This document shows positions 25,807 through 34,243 of a stretch of 37,251 nucleotides of DNA, piece by piece. How positions within the stretch are numbered: position 1 is the first letter of the stretch; the number at the start of each line of letters is the position of its first letter. Where the stretch lies: assembly GCA_015069485.1 (NCBI GenBank), contig SVIM01000018.1, forward strand, positions 1 through 37,251, read 5' to 3'. This stretch comes from Clostridiales bacterium (GTDB lineage: Bacteria; Bacillota; Clostridia; Christensenellales; Borkfalkiaceae). Below the pieces are notes generated by a model that made no database searches, was not told the origin of the DNA, and worked only from the letters and a program-made list of their open reading frames with translations. The position numbers and the translations under genes are program-made.

Positions 25807-27321
25807 TTATAAAATTTCTAAATTTTTGTGGAAGGATTTTTTAAATTCGGCGCCTGCGGTAAGAGCATCTCTGATTTCAAGACCGGCGTCCCCTTCAACT
25901 TCAGTTTTCATAATAACGCTATCGCCTAAGATGTCGCAATTTAAGCCCTTTACGCAAGCAGAGTGGCTTCTGTCCAAGCTTTCGGCAATGCGTACAATAA
26001 CGCCTAACCTTCTAACAACTTCTAAATCGTCGTCAGTTAAAAGGCCCTTAAATCTTGCCCAGTCTAAAGGATTAATTTCTTCGCGCTTATGGCAATGCGC
26101 AACGAAAGCCGCAAGCACCATTTCACGGTGAGTTACGCCGTAGAGAGTTGAATTTAAAATCATATACCAGCTGTGGCGTTGATGATTGTAGAATTTAATT
26201 CTCATACCGCAATCGTGCATCATTGCAGCAACCTTTAACACCTTTAAATATTGACGAGGATATTTGTGAAGCACCCTTAATTGCTTAAATAACTGTATAG
26301 AAAGATTTACTACGTGTTCAACGTGCTTTTCGTCGCACTCGTAATATTTTACAAGACTTGTGAGCGAATAATTTAATACGTCGGAGATAGGCTTTTCTAA
26401 GGTTATAGGATGAGCTTGATTAAACATAATACCTTCCCTTAAGCCGGAGCCGGAAATAGTAAATCTTTCCATATTTAAGTATCTAACGAAGGATTTAACT
26501 ATTGCTAAGGCTGCAGGCAAAATGTCGGCACGCTGAGCGGAAAGCCCCTTAATCTTTTTCTTTTTATCAATATCTAAAACCTTAATCATATCGTAAATAT
26601 GCAAAAAGTCTTCCGTGGGCATATTGAAATTATGCACCGTATCTAAGGGATACTTATGCACCATTTTACTTATTTTGAAAAGATTTCTAAAAGAGCCGCC
26701 AACGCCTATCATTTGAGTTTCAGGCTCGATTTCAGCAAGCCACTCAACCGTTTTAAGCTGTTCGGTAAAGAATTCTTCTATCTTTTTAGCTTGTTCTTCA
26801 GGCTTTAATCCGTCCCCTGCGAAAAGACCGGTAAGCGTTACTGCGCCAAAGGGCAAGGTTGCGTAGTTAAGCATATTTCTTCTGTTGTAATATACTATTT
26901 TGGTTGCGCCACCGCCGATTTCTAAAATTAAGCCCTTGGGTATGTCCATAGAGTTTATAACGCCACGGTAAACCAAGGTTGCTTCTTCTTCAGCGGTTAA
27001 AACCTTGATTTTTATACCGCAGGTTGCCTGAATTTCGTCAAGGAAGCTGCGTTGATTTTTAGCCCTTCTAACTGCTTCTGTGGCAACGGCGATAATTCTG
27101 TTTACACCGCTGGCATCACAAAGCTTTCTAAACATTTTTAAGGTTTTTATTGTTTCGGCAACGCGTTGGGGCTTTAAAAAGCCGTCGCGCTCCATATCCT
27201 GTCCTAAACGAACGCTTTCTTTAAGTTCGTCGCAAACCATAAAGTACCCATCGGCAAAAAGGTTAACGATTACAAGCCTAGCAGAATTTGAACCTAAGTC
27301 GATAATACCAATTTTTTCCAT
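25807..27321 (-). CDS. ppx: Ppx/GppA phosphatase with HD-like C-terminal domain
   Basis: This 504-residue protein starts with the ASKHA-fold Ppx/GppA domain (about 1-300). It has the phosphate loop IGIIDLGSNSARLVIV, a second loop ILEIGGGATKIVYY near 135-150, and VGVGGSFRNL-like sequence near 210. The last 200 residues contain AAMMHDCGMRI and FVAHCHKREEI, an HD-like helical domain seen in longer exopolyphosphatases. It should degrade polyphosphate and/or pppGpp, tying nucleotide signalling to the nucleotide-cleaning Maf downstream. AAGGAG lies 7 bases before the ATG. It is first in the operon, behind the promoter at 27402-27430. Confidence 0.92.
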   Translation of the reverse strand: MEKIGIIDLGSNSARLVIVNLFADGYFMVCDELKESVRLGQDMERDGFLKPQRVAETIKTLKMFRKLCDASGVNRIIAVATEAVRRAKNQRSFLDEIQATCGIKIKVLTAEEEATLVYRGVINSMDIPKGLILEIGGGATKIVYYNRRNMLNYATLPFGAVTLTGLFAGDGLKPEEQAKKIEEFFTEQLKTVEWLAEIEPETQMIGVGGSFRNLFKISKMVHKYPLDTVHNFNMPTEDFLHIYDMIKVLDIDKKKKIKGLSAQRADILPAALAIVKSFVRYLNMERFTISGSGLREGIMFNQAHPITLEKPISDVLNYSLTSLVKYYECDEKHVEHVVNLSIQLFKQLRVLHKYPRQYLKVLKVAAMMHDCGMRIKFYNHQRHSWYMILNSTLYGVTHREMVLAAFVAHCHKREEINPLDWARFKGLLTDDDLEVVRRLGVIVRIAESLDRSHSACVKGLNCDILGDSVIMKTEVEGDAGLEIRDALTAGAEFKKSFHKNLEIL

Positions 27322-27401
27322 TATTATACTCCTTATAGGAATAGATTACTTTATCAAAAAAATAATAAGTGAGGCTTAAAACTATTTCAAACCCCACTAT
27401 G

Positions 27402-27430
27402 ATTATAACACATAATATTTAATTTGTATA
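27402..27430 (-). promoter_or_regulatory. Putative sigma-A promoter of ppx-maf-mreB-like operon
   Basis: On the minus strand TATACA (27430-27425) and TATAAT (27407-27402) are 17 bases apart. The -10 is perfect and the -35 matches 4 of 6 bases. The gap 27322-27580 otherwise holds only AT-rich DNA with no gene and no clear folate-operon terminator. Confidence 0.55.
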
Positions 27431-27580
27431 TACTTTTTGCAAAATTTTGTACATATTGCACAAAGAATTTTCTGTAAACTTCTATTAATTGTTAGTTAAT
27501 ATGATAAATATAACAATTAAAATGCCCTTAAAAATTGTTAAATGTTAATATAAAAATATTTTGCTTAAACGCTTGACTTT

Positions 27581-28378
27581 TTACAAATCACTTACTTTTA
27601 CCTTTTTAAGCGGGCAAATAAAGTTGGGTGCAATCTCTTTTAAAGGGATTAAAACGAAGTCGCGATTATGATAATCTATATGAGGAATTATTAAATCGTC
27701 CTGCAAAATTATTCGTTTGCCGTAAAAAATCACGTCAATATCTAAGGTTCTGTCCCCCCAACGAACTTCGCGAGTGCGCAAAAAGTCTGCTTCGATTTTA
27801 TTGATATTTGATAAAAGCTGGCGCGGAGATAAAACCGTTTCAATTTCTACTGCGCAATTTAAAAATTCGTTTTGCGCAACGCCACCGTAGGGCGCAGTTT
27901 TTATAAATGACGAAACCTTTTTAACCTTTATACCCCTCGTTGCATTAAGCGCAGCTATTGCACCGTTTAAAATTTGCTCCTTATCGCCTATGCTTGAGCC
28001 GAGAGAAAGATACGCCTTTTCCTTTATTAAATCGACGCTGACGGATACCGACTCAAAGTCGAGCTTGATGGGAGCGTCGGGCTTTTCAACGGTTAAGACG
28101 ACGCGGTTAATATTAGGCTGACTTTCAAATAATGCAAAAGCGCACTCGTAGACAAGCTTTTCGATAAGGTTGAAGGTGTTTTGTGTGGTAACATTATAAA
28201 TTGTTTTGCACGCCAAGGAATAGTTTACCGTGTTTTGTATATCGTCGCTTTGAGCAGCGGAATAAAAATCGGTGTATAAATCCGCAGAAAACACAAATCG
28301 CTGTGCGTTTACCTTTTCAAAATCGTGCAAGCCGTGACAGGCAGACACGGTTAAATTTTTAATTGATACCTTGTTCAT
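27581..28378 (-). CDS. folK: Fused dihydroneopterin aldolase and HPPK (FolB-FolK)
   Basis: A 265-residue bifunctional enzyme. Residues 1-120 are dihydroneopterin aldolase (VSACHGLHDFEK, then TVNYSLACKTIYNVT and NLIEKLVYECA). Residues about 122-265 are 6-hydroxymethyl-7,8-dihydropterin pyrophosphokinase (LSLGSSIGDKEQIL, with RWGDRTLDIDVIFYG and IPHIDYHNRDFVLIPL). It carries out two consecutive steps between dihydroneopterin and the substrate of FolP. The reading frame is continuous through the junction. It overlaps folP by 20 bases with GGAG before its ATG, and is the last gene of the folate operon. Confidence 0.95.
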   Translation of the reverse strand: MNKVSIKNLTVSACHGLHDFEKVNAQRFVFSADLYTDFYSAAQSDDIQNTVNYSLACKTIYNVTTQNTFNLIEKLVYECAFALFESQPNINRVVLTVEKPDAPIKLDFESVSVSVDLIKEKAYLSLGSSIGDKEQILNGAIAALNATRGIKVKKVSSFIKTAPYGGVAQNEFLNCAVEIETVLSPRQLLSNINKIEADFLRTREVRWGDRTLDIDVIFYGKRIILQDDLIIPHIDYHNRDFVLIPLKEIAPNFICPLKKVKVSDL

Positions 28379-29144
28379 AAACGCTCCTTATAGCGTCGAA
28401 ATTTTCTTTAACGTCGTGCACGCGGACAAATAGCACGCCCATTTTTGCGGCGAGGCGAGTTGCGTTTAAGGTGGCTTCTAACCTATCCTCCACCCTACCG
28501 CCAAACATTGACTTTCGGCTTGCGCCAAGAAGCAACGGATAGCCAAGCGCGTTAAGGTTGTTATAGCCGTTTAACAGCTGAAAATTTTGCTCCTTTGATT
28601 TTGCAAAGCCTATACCGCCGTCTAGGCAAATTTTATTTTTATCTACGCCCGCATCAAGGGCAATTTTTACTGATTTTTGTAAAAAAGATGAAATTGCCCC
28701 CCACATATCCCCTGACAAAAGCGTTTTAGCATTATGCATAAGGCAAGCGCTTGCATTGTATTTTGCTACCGTTTTAGCCATATCGCCGTCTACTTGAAAG
28801 CCCCAAATATCGTTAATTAAATCTGCACCTGCGCAAAGTGCAAGGTTTGCAGTTTTACTAAAATAAGTATCTACCGATATGGGAATATCGAAGTTCTTTT
28901 TTATTAAGTAAAGGGGCTTTTCCAGGCGGGAAATTTCTTCTTCGGCAGAAACCTCTACATAACCTGGGCGAGTAGATTGAACGCCTAAATCGATAATAGA
29001 AGCGCCGTCGCAAACAGCCTTTTCCACCGCCTTTAAAACGGTGTATTCGTCCTTTCGGCTCTCTTTAAAAAAGCTATCGGGCGTTAGATTGATTATAGCC
29101 ATAACGAAGGTATAATCTTTGTATTCTTTATTTTTTATAATCAT
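28359..29144 (-). CDS. folP: Dihydropteroate synthase
   Basis: These 261 residues contain the DHPS signatures: INLTPDSFF near the N-terminus, [15 protein letters not shown] (about 47-61), SVDTY, the INDIWG block, DGGIGFAKS and a final RVHDVKEN. The usual Lys-x-x-x-Arg of the pABA/pterin site appears as GASRKSM. The enzyme joins p-aminobenzoate to the pterin made by FolK and is the sulfonamide target. Its start overlaps the folE stop (ATGA), so translation is coupled. Confidence 0.96.
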   Translation of the reverse strand: MIIKNKEYKDYTFVMAIINLTPDSFFKESRKDEYTVLKAVEKAVCDGASIIDLGVQSTRPGYVEVSAEEEISRLEKPLYLIKKNFDIPISVDTYFSKTANLALCAGADLINDIWGFQVDGDMAKTVAKYNASACLMHNAKTLLSGDMWGAISSFLQKSVKIALDAGVDKNKICLDGGIGFAKSKEQNFQLLNGYNNLNALGYPLLLGASRKSMFGGRVEDRLEATLNATRLAAKMGVLFVRVHDVKENFDAIRSVYEQGIN

Positions 29145-29686
29145 TTTAGTAAGCTTAAAACTTCGGTTTTTCTTTGCTGAGAAAAATCACCAAGCACGCA
29201 ATAGGTTACCGTTTTTGAGCCCGGCTTTTTAACGCCACGGCAGGTCATACAAGTATGCTCCGCCTCACACACGACCATTACTCCCTTAGGCGCAAGGCTT
29301 TCCATTACGGCGTTTGCAATTTGATTTGTAAGCTGTTCCTGTAATTGAAGCCTTTTTGCGTAAACCTCTACCGTTCTTGCAAGCTTTGAAAGCCCCACAA
29401 CCTTTTCGTTAGGTATATAAGCTATTGCTATTTTACCAAAAAAGGGCATTAGGTGATGCTCGCACGTGGATGAAAACGCTATATCCTTTTCGATAACCAT
29501 CTCCCCCGAGCTTACCGAAAAGGTTTTGGATAGATGCTCTGCTGCGGACTGTGAATTACCAGAAGTAAGCTCGGCAAACATATCTGCAACACGGCGGGGC
29601 GTTTCTTTAATTCCCTCGCGGTTGATATCTTCTCCCATTGCAAGCAAAAGCTCTTCCACTGCCTTTATTGCTCTTTCTCTATCCAT
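29141..29686 (-). CDS. folE: GTP cyclohydrolase I, type I
   Basis: About 181 residues from the ATG at 29684-29686, chosen because AAGGAGG lies exactly 7 bases upstream; an in-frame ATG 12 codons earlier lies inside folC and has no such site. Zinc ligands are Cys75, His78 (TCEHHLMPF) and Cys146 (CMTCRGVKK). [11 protein letters not shown] and [13 protein letters not shown] are also typical. The enzyme makes dihydroneopterin triphosphate from GTP, the first committed step. Its start overlaps the end of folC by 22 bases. Confidence 0.96.
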   Translation of the reverse strand: MDRERAIKAVEELLLAMGEDINREGIKETPRRVADMFAELTSGNSQSAAEHLSKTFSVSSGEMVIEKDIAFSSTCEHHLMPFFGKIAIAYIPNEKVVGLSKLARTVEVYAKRLQLQEQLTNQIANAVMESLAPKGVMVVCEAEHTCMTCRGVKKPGSKTVTYCVLGDFSQQRKTEVLSLLK

Positions 29687-30879
29687 TTTTTTGCCTCCTT
29701 TAAAACGGTGAACGAACCGCAAACGACTACTATTTTTGCCTTTGCATCGGTTATTGCTTCTTTAATACCGTTACTCGTTGAAACGCTTGCAAAATGAGCT
29801 TGCAAAGCGGAAATAATTTTTTGAATTTCCATCGCCCTATAGCTTGGCGGTGAAATAGCAACCACGCTTTTTACGCTTTTTGAAAGCACGGCTGCCGCCG
29901 CGTTAGCATCCTTATCGGAAAGACATCCAAAAATTAAAAGCTTGTCCTCTTGTTTAATTCCGTCTAAAATTTCACATAAGGGTAAAAAGCTATCGGGATT
30001 GTGGCTACCGTCTAAAATATAGGTAGCATGAGTTTTGTTTATAACCTCTACCCTGCCTAAAAGCTTGGCTTTTAAAAGCCCTTCTTTTATAAAATGGTTA
30101 TCTATTTTTAAGTGCCGTGCAACCTTTATTGCCGTTGCGGCGTTATACGCTTGAGCAGTACCAAGCATATTAATTTTATATTCTTCGCCGTTGCAAGCAA
30201 AGGACTGACCGTGCAAATTCGAGCTTAAAATTTTAACCCCGTCAGCAAAAATTACACCCTTATTATTAAAAAATTTTACCGCTTCCTCGCATTGTAAAGA
30301 CGAAACTATTGCAGGGCAATTTTTAATAATTCCTGCCTTTTGTTGGCATATATCCCCTATCGAATTGCCTAAAAGGGCGGTGTGCTCGAGCCCTATTGAA
30401 AGGATTACGGCTACCTTTTTTTTATTGATTGCGTTGGTTGAATCGGTAAGTCCCCCCAAGCCACACTCTAACACGCAATATTCGCATCCTTCCATATAAA
30501 AGGCGTATAAGGCGGCGCAGGTTTCCACCTCAAAGGCGGTTGGCTTAACTTCAAATTCAAGTGATTTTTGATAAGCGACAGAAAGATATTTTTTTAATTT
30601 TTCTTCGTTTAAGCACTTGCCGTTTACCTTAAATTTTTCGCTGTAATCGTAAACCTCCGGCGAAGTAAAGGTGCCTACCTTTTTCCCCGCAGAAGCAAGT
30701 ATTTGCGTTAAATATTCGCATGTAGAGCCCTTTCCGTTAGTGCCTGCCACATGGATTATTTTTAAATAATCGTCTGGCGAGCCAAGAGCATTTAACAAAT
30801 CACGCGTGGATTTAAGCCCGTAACGACTACCCTTTTCTTGATAGTTTTTAATAATTTCGATAATGTTTTCGTAAAACAA
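29665..30879 (-). CDS. folC: Folylpolyglutamate synthase / dihydrofolate synthase
   Basis: 404 residues from a TTG at 30879-30877. I chose it because GGAGG lies 8 bases upstream and the protein then begins [13 protein letters not shown], the usual FolC start; the longer frame to 30978 would translate through the riboswitch. The ATP loop is [10 protein letters not shown] (about 44-53), with [13 protein letters not shown] near 140 and LDGSHNP near 290. The normal Mur-ligase-like length is kept. It adds glutamate to dihydropteroate and to folates, trapping them in the cell. It is the first gene of the operon, directly controlled by the THF riboswitch. Confidence 0.93.
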   Translation of the reverse strand: MFYENIIEIIKNYQEKGSRYGLKSTRDLLNALGSPDDYLKIIHVAGTNGKGSTCEYLTQILASAGKKVGTFTSPEVYDYSEKFKVNGKCLNEEKLKKYLSVAYQKSLEFEVKPTAFEVETCAALYAFYMEGCEYCVLECGLGGLTDSTNAINKKKVAVILSIGLEHTALLGNSIGDICQQKAGIIKNCPAIVSSLQCEEAVKFFNNKGVIFADGVKILSSNLHGQSFACNGEEYKINMLGTAQAYNAATAIKVARHLKIDNHFIKEGLLKAKLLGRVEVINKTHATYILDGSHNPDSFLPLCEILDGIKQEDKLLIFGCLSDKDANAAAAVLSKSVKSVVAISPPSYRAMEIQKIISALQAHFASVSTSNGIKEAITDAKAKIVVVCGSFTVLKEAKKWIEKEQ

Positions 30880-30998
30880 AAAAAGCACCTCCGAAGGCGC
30901 CCGTAAAATATATTTAAGGACGCGCGCAACTACCGCAGGGTAAAGCCTTTCGTTTGACGGCTGTCCTACCGCCAACACTTTACGCAGTTGCGTTTTTT
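30878..30998 (-). promoter_or_regulatory. Tetrahydrofolate (THF) riboswitch with overlapping terminator and ribosome binding site
   Basis: In the minus-strand RNA, stem CGCAACU/AGUUGCG (30992-30986 with 30931-30925) encloses GCGUAAAGUG and a hairpin UUGGCGG/CCGUCAA. The loop AGGAC (30967-30963) can pair with GUCCU (30921-30917), the pseudoknot expected of class I THF aptamers; UGCGGUAGUUGC also follows that consensus. Downstream, GCGCCU-UCGG-AGGUGC plus seven U (30900-30878) forms a terminator that also buries the GGAGG site and ends at the TTG start. GCGUCC (30923-30918) can pair with GGGCGC (30902-30897) as an antiterminator, mutually exclusive with the pseudoknot. THF binding should therefore switch the operon off. 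The class is established; this switch model is inferred. Confidence 0.85.
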
Positions 30999-31000
30999 AA

Positions 31001-31029
31001 ATTATAACAGTTTATTAATTATAAATCAA
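31001..31029 (-). promoter_or_regulatory. Sigma-A promoter of the folate operon
   Basis: On the minus strand TTGATT (31029-31024) and TATAAT (31006-31001) are exactly 17 bases apart. Transcription would start near 30995, a few bases before the riboswitch stem. Confidence 0.82.
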
Positions 31030-31063
31030 GAATATTGAAAAGCTTTTTACAAATACTTATTTT

Positions 31064-31735
31064 ATGACCTTGATTTTTTTGCGTACTGCTATTATTTTTA
31101 TAACCTTATTGCTTATTATGCGCCTTATGGGTAAAAGTCAAATTGGCGAAATGCAACCGTTTGAATTTGTTATAACCTTGCTTATTGCCGAGCTTGCGTG
31201 TATACCTATGGCAGATACCTCTATACCGCTTTTATACGGAATAGTTGCCATCGTTGCAATTTTTATTTTGCACCAAATAGTTTGGCTTTTAGATTTATGG
31301 ATATTGCCGTTTAAAAACGTTATTTGCGGAAAGCCGAGCATAGTTATAAATAAAGACGGAATAGATGAATTTCAATTAAAGAAAAACAATTTGGACGTTA
31401 GTGATTTAATTGAAAGCATGCGTACTTCAGGATATTTTAATTTAGACGACGTTTACTACGGCTTATACGAGGCAAACGGCACTTTTTCTGCATTAGAAAA
31501 GCAGGAAAAGACTTATACTCTTCCCGTAACCATTATAGAACAGGGAAAGATGATAGATAATAATTTAGATATTTGCAAAATTGAAAGGGACGCTGTTAAC
31601 AAGCTTTTAAAAGAGCAAAACGCTACGCTACGAAAGGTTTTGGTTATGACAGTTGACGGCAACGGCAGAGTTTATTTTCAGCAAAAGGGTAAGCCTTATA
31701 AAATTTTGCATATTAAGTTGGGGTACTCATGGTAA
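31064..31735 (+). CDS. DUF421 (YetF-like) membrane protein
   Basis: These 223 residues fit DUF421: three hydrophobic helices in the first 80 residues, with the hallmark MRLMGKSQIGEMQPFEFVITLLIAEL split by the second helix, and a soluble domain behind them with KPSIVINKDGI and LDVSDLIESMRTSGYF. Spore formers carry several copies; the molecular role is not established, although association with spore membranes is reported for relatives. No Shine-Dalgarno site is seen before the ATG. Its start faces the folate promoter, and it overlaps the next gene by 7 bases (ATGGTAA). Confidence 0.88.
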   Translation: MTLIFLRTAIIFITLLLIMRLMGKSQIGEMQPFEFVITLLIAELACIPMADTSIPLLYGIVAIVAIFILHQIVWLLDLWILPFKNVICGKPSIVINKDGIDEFQLKKNNLDVSDLIESMRTSGYFNLDDVYYGLYEANGTFSALEKQEKTYTLPVTIIEQGKMIDNNLDICKIERDAVNKLLKEQNATLRKVLVMTVDGNGRVYFQQKGKPYKILHIKLGYSW

Positions 31736-32106
31736 AGTCTGTTATATATACGGTAGTAGCAATTATTTTAAGCTTATCGTTTTTTATATTTTCGCATATT
31801 TACGTAAAAAAGCAATTTGAAGAATTAGAAACGAGCGTTACGGTTTTGTATAACAAAACGGAAAATAAAGAAGCGAATAGAGAAGACGCTTACGCCGTTA
31901 GAAATGCTTGGGATAAGAATAAAGAAAGCTTGCATATATTCGTACCGCATAACGATATTTCGTACGTGGATTATTGGCTTAACGAAGCGTGCTCGTTAAT
32001 TTATACGGGAAATTACGATTTAGCGCTTGCAAAATTGGAGGTTTTAAAGTGGATTTCTAAAACCTTGCCAAAAGGCTACTCCCTTTCACTTGAAAATATA
32101 TTTTAG
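31729..32106 (+). CDS. DUF4363 small membrane-anchored protein
   Basis: A 125-residue protein with one N-terminal membrane helix (about 4-23) and a charged helical domain. The pattern, including 'AWDKNKESL' and 'ALAKLEVLKW', fits DUF4363, which regularly lies beside DUF421 in Clostridia. It shares ATGGTAA with the preceding stop, so translation is coupled. Function unknown; a partner of the DUF421 protein is the simplest reading. Confidence 0.75.
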   Translation: MVKSVIYTVVAIILSLSFFIFSHIYVKKQFEELETSVTVLYNKTENKEANREDAYAVRNAWDKNKESLHIFVPHNDISYVDYWLNEACSLIYTGNYDLALAKLEVLKWISKTLPKGYSLSLENIF

Positions 32107-32119
32107 CAAGCTATTATAA

Positions 32120-32147
32120 TTGACATTTTTTAGTAATGATGGTAGAA
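32120..32147 (+). promoter_or_regulatory. Sigma-A promoter of the YwaF-like gene
   Basis: TTGACA (32120-32125) and TAGAAT (32142-32147) are 16 bases apart, about 95 bases before the ATG. It lies immediately after the DUF4363 stop codon. Confidence 0.65.
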
Positions 32148-32242
32148 TATAAAAAATTATCTTGTAAAAACTTGATATTTTAATAAAAAATTGTTAGATA
32201 TGCTTATAGTTAGAAAATTAGCTTAAGCTACGTGAGTGTACT

Positions 32243-32995
32243 ATGACTTTTCACGATTGGATATTTAGTATTTACCCTGACGGCTCGAACATTGACGGGG
32301 CTTGGGGCCCGTTACATATAATAACGCTCGTTTTGGTTATAGGCGTTATAGTAGGACTTTCGTTTTTAAAAAATAAAAGCGAAAAAGTAAAAAGAGGTAC
32401 GATTATAGCTATTTCAGCGCTTATATTCGTTTTTGAAATTTCAAGAAGAATTATAGGCTTTTCAAGAGATATCGAATTTGAGTCGTACATAATTTTAAGG
32501 ACGCTGCTTCCTAGACCTTGGTGCGCTATTTCTTGCTGGTGTATGATTATTGCGCCAATAGTTAATAAAAGATTTTTTTACAACTATACTGCCATAATCG
32601 GAATATTATGCACCTTAGTATTTTTCGCATACCCCTCCGTTGGATTTAATCATAAATATATACTATTTGAAGACTTATATTCTATTAGCACGCACTCGTT
32701 GCTTTTGACAGGCTCGATAAGCTTAATAACCTTAAGATTTACCGACTTTAAATATAAAGGTATTTGGAAAGAGTGTATTTGCTTAGCGGTAACCTTCGCT
32801 TATGCTTTTATTGAAATTTTTGTATTAAAGATAGATTTAGATCCACTTTACTTTATGCCCGACAACGAGGTACAGGAAATTTTAGGAACAAGCTACCCGT
32901 TATACCTTGTGATTTATATTTCCTTCCTTACGGTATTCTTTAACGCCTACTACCTTATTAAAGGCTTAATTGATAAAAGAAAGCATAAGGCATAA
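32243..32995 (+). CDS. YwaF/TIGR02206-like integral membrane protein
   Basis: This 250-residue protein has about seven hydrophobic helices and the YwaF features: GPLHIITLVLVIG at the first helix, SRRIIG, LPRPWCAISCW and a late PLYFMPDN followed by SYPLYLVIYISFL. The family is widespread in Firmicutes, with no proven function. Start assigned by the ATG that keeps the usual N-terminus (HDWIFSIYPD). GTGAG lies about 8 bases before it, a weak site. A small hairpin (33005-33023) and the terminator at 33064 follow. Confidence 0.8.
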   Translation: MTFHDWIFSIYPDGSNIDGAWGPLHIITLVLVIGVIVGLSFLKNKSEKVKRGTIIAISALIFVFEISRRIIGFSRDIEFESYIILRTLLPRPWCAISCWCMIIAPIVNKRFFYNYTAIIGILCTLVFFAYPSVGFNHKYILFEDLYSISTHSLLLTGSISLITLRFTDFKYKGIWKECICLAVTFAYAFIEIFVLKIDLDPLYFMPDNEVQEILGTSYPLYLVIYISFLTVFFNAYYLIKGLIDKRKHKA

Positions 32996-33063
32996 TTAAA
33001 AAGGACGCCAAGTATTGTGGCGTTACGGGCTTTTATAATTAAAATACGCTTTTAAAGCAATTA

Positions 33064-33100
33064 AAAAAGAACTTGGGTTTTTATCCAAGTTCTTTTTGTT
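33064..33100. terminator. Bidirectional terminator between convergent genes
   Basis: AAAAAGAACTTGG (33064-33076) pairs perfectly with CCAAGTTCTTTTT (33085-33097) over 13 bp around a T-rich loop. T runs occur on both strands, so it can end both the YwaF-like gene and the PRC-barrel gene. Confidence 0.88.
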
Positions 33101-33457
33101 TTATTCGTATTCGTCGTAGCTTCTTCGCTGAGGTGGGCAAGGATTTGGAGGTGGGCAAGGATTTGGAGGAGGACAATCGGGGTAGCGTTTTTTATTTGGC
33201 TTTGGTGGTTTTTTATCGCCCTCTTCTTTTTCCTCTACGTTTACCAAAATGGTATCTTCCCCCACCTTTACTATATTTTCAACGGGAATAAATACTTCCT
33301 TTTTATTAAACCTAAAGCCCTTTGCCCCCGTGGCAAAAAAGCCTGTTATTTTGTATTTAGTAAGGTCGATAGTAGCGTCGCAAATTTTACCTAAATTTTT
33401 TCCGTCGGTTAAACTTATTACTTCCTTTTGCTTAAGCTTTAAATAATTTATTTCCAT
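33101..33457 (-). CDS. PRC-barrel protein of the YlmC/YmxH type with Pro/Cys-rich tail
   Basis: The first 80 of 118 residues form a PRC-barrel: KQKEVISLTDGKNLGKICDATIDL, ITGFFATG and the IPVENIVKVGEDTILV strand, matching the sporulation-linked YlmC/YmxH family. The last 35 residues are a charged linker and a repeat tail with PPPNPC twice, three Cys in all, and an acidic end. The tail is coded by an 18-bp direct repeat (around 33133-33168). Tails of this kind are not part of the usual fold. They could bind a metal, form disulfides on a spore surface, or be unstructured. GGTGG precedes the ATG. Confidence 0.8.
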   Translation of the reverse strand: MEINYLKLKQKEVISLTDGKNLGKICDATIDLTKYKITGFFATGAKGFRFNKKEVFIPVENIVKVGEDTILVNVEEKEEGDKKPPKPNKKRYPDCPPPNPCPPPNPCPPQRRSYDEYE

Positions 33458-33515
33458 AACCGCACCACCTAAAAGCGCATTAAAAAAGATTGCGCAATTG
33501 CTATATAAAAATATA

Positions 33516-33546
33516 TGCGGTAAGCACGAATTTTGTGCTTACCGCA
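33516..33546 (-). terminator. Terminator of the CvpA-like gene
   Basis: TGCGGTAAGCAC pairs perfectly with GTGCTTACCGCA (33516-33527 with 33535-33546) and, in minus-strand reading, is followed by TATATTTTTATATA. It lies 13 bases past the stop codon of the gene at 33559-34122. Confidence 0.75.
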
Positions 33547-33558
33547 ATTACTTTTAAT

Positions 33559-34122
33559 TTAAATTTGAGCAAGTTCCATTATTGCCTTTAAGGGGTTATT
33601 ATCGTAAATCCAGTCGAGCTTGAGAACACTTCCTTCTAAAAGCGCCCTAAAGCTTTCGGCACTATCGCCACCGATCCACGCGATAATTTGGAAAGCAACC
33701 AACGCAAGCGCAGCGCCTATTGCAAGATATAAAATAATACCAAAGGTTTTATTGATAAACTTCATAAAACCGTTGTTAATTTCAAAAATGCTTTTTAAGA
33801 TGCTTATTATAATTATACGGACAAGCTGAACTGCCACGAACATAATTATATAAACTACTATAAAGCCTGCATTAATTTTTACTAAAAAATCAAAAAACAC
33901 GTTGCCGTCTGCAGAGAGAGCTTCGTTAATGCCCATAGCAAATTCGTTTACGAAAGAAATTTCTAAAACAAAGCCGGAAATAACGTAGCAGATAGCTATG
34001 GAAAGTATAAAGCCGAAAATACCGCCCGTTATAAACTTTAAGCCCTTGCCAAAGCCAAAAATTAAACCGATTATAGCAAATAGCAAAGCGCCGCCTAAAG
34101 CGACCATATCAGCAATAATCAT
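33559..34122 (-). CDS. CvpA-like membrane protein
   Basis: 187 residues with four membrane helices (about 5-25, 28-50, 85-110, 125-150 by eye), a GFGKGL loop between the first two, and GFMKFINKTFG before the last. This arrangement fits the CvpA family, linked to colicin V export and membrane integrity; the assignment is moderate. I chose the ATG at 34120-34122: GGAGG lies 8 bases upstream, whereas the in-frame ATG five codons earlier has none. Promoter at 34155-34183. Confidence 0.7.
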   Translation of the reverse strand: MIIADMVALGGALLFAIIGLIFGFGKGLKFITGGIFGFILSIAICYVISGFVLEISFVNEFAMGINEALSADGNVFFDFLVKINAGFIVVYIIMFVAVQLVRIIIISILKSIFEINNGFMKFINKTFGIILYLAIGAALALVAFQIIAWIGGDSAESFRALLEGSVLKLDWIYDNNPLKAIMELAQI

Positions 34123-34154
34123 CACATCTTCCTCCATTAAAACTTGTTATCGTT

Positions 34155-34183
34155 ATTATATCATACAAAAAATTTATTGTAAA
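34155..34183 (-). promoter_or_regulatory. Sigma-A promoter of the CvpA-like gene
   Basis: On the minus strand TTTACA (34183-34178) and TATAAT (34160-34155) are 17 bases apart, about 33 bases before the chosen ATG. Confidence 0.7.
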
Positions 34184-34243
34184 TAGATATTTTAAAAATT
34201 TTTTATTTTATTTTTTTGCCATTTTTTAAAAAAATAATTCACA

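Noticed and set aside
30880..30978. N-terminal extension of folC
   Set aside because: The extra 33 codons coincide with the THF riboswitch stems and terminator; the TTG at 30879 has a well-spaced GGAGG and gives the normal FolC start.
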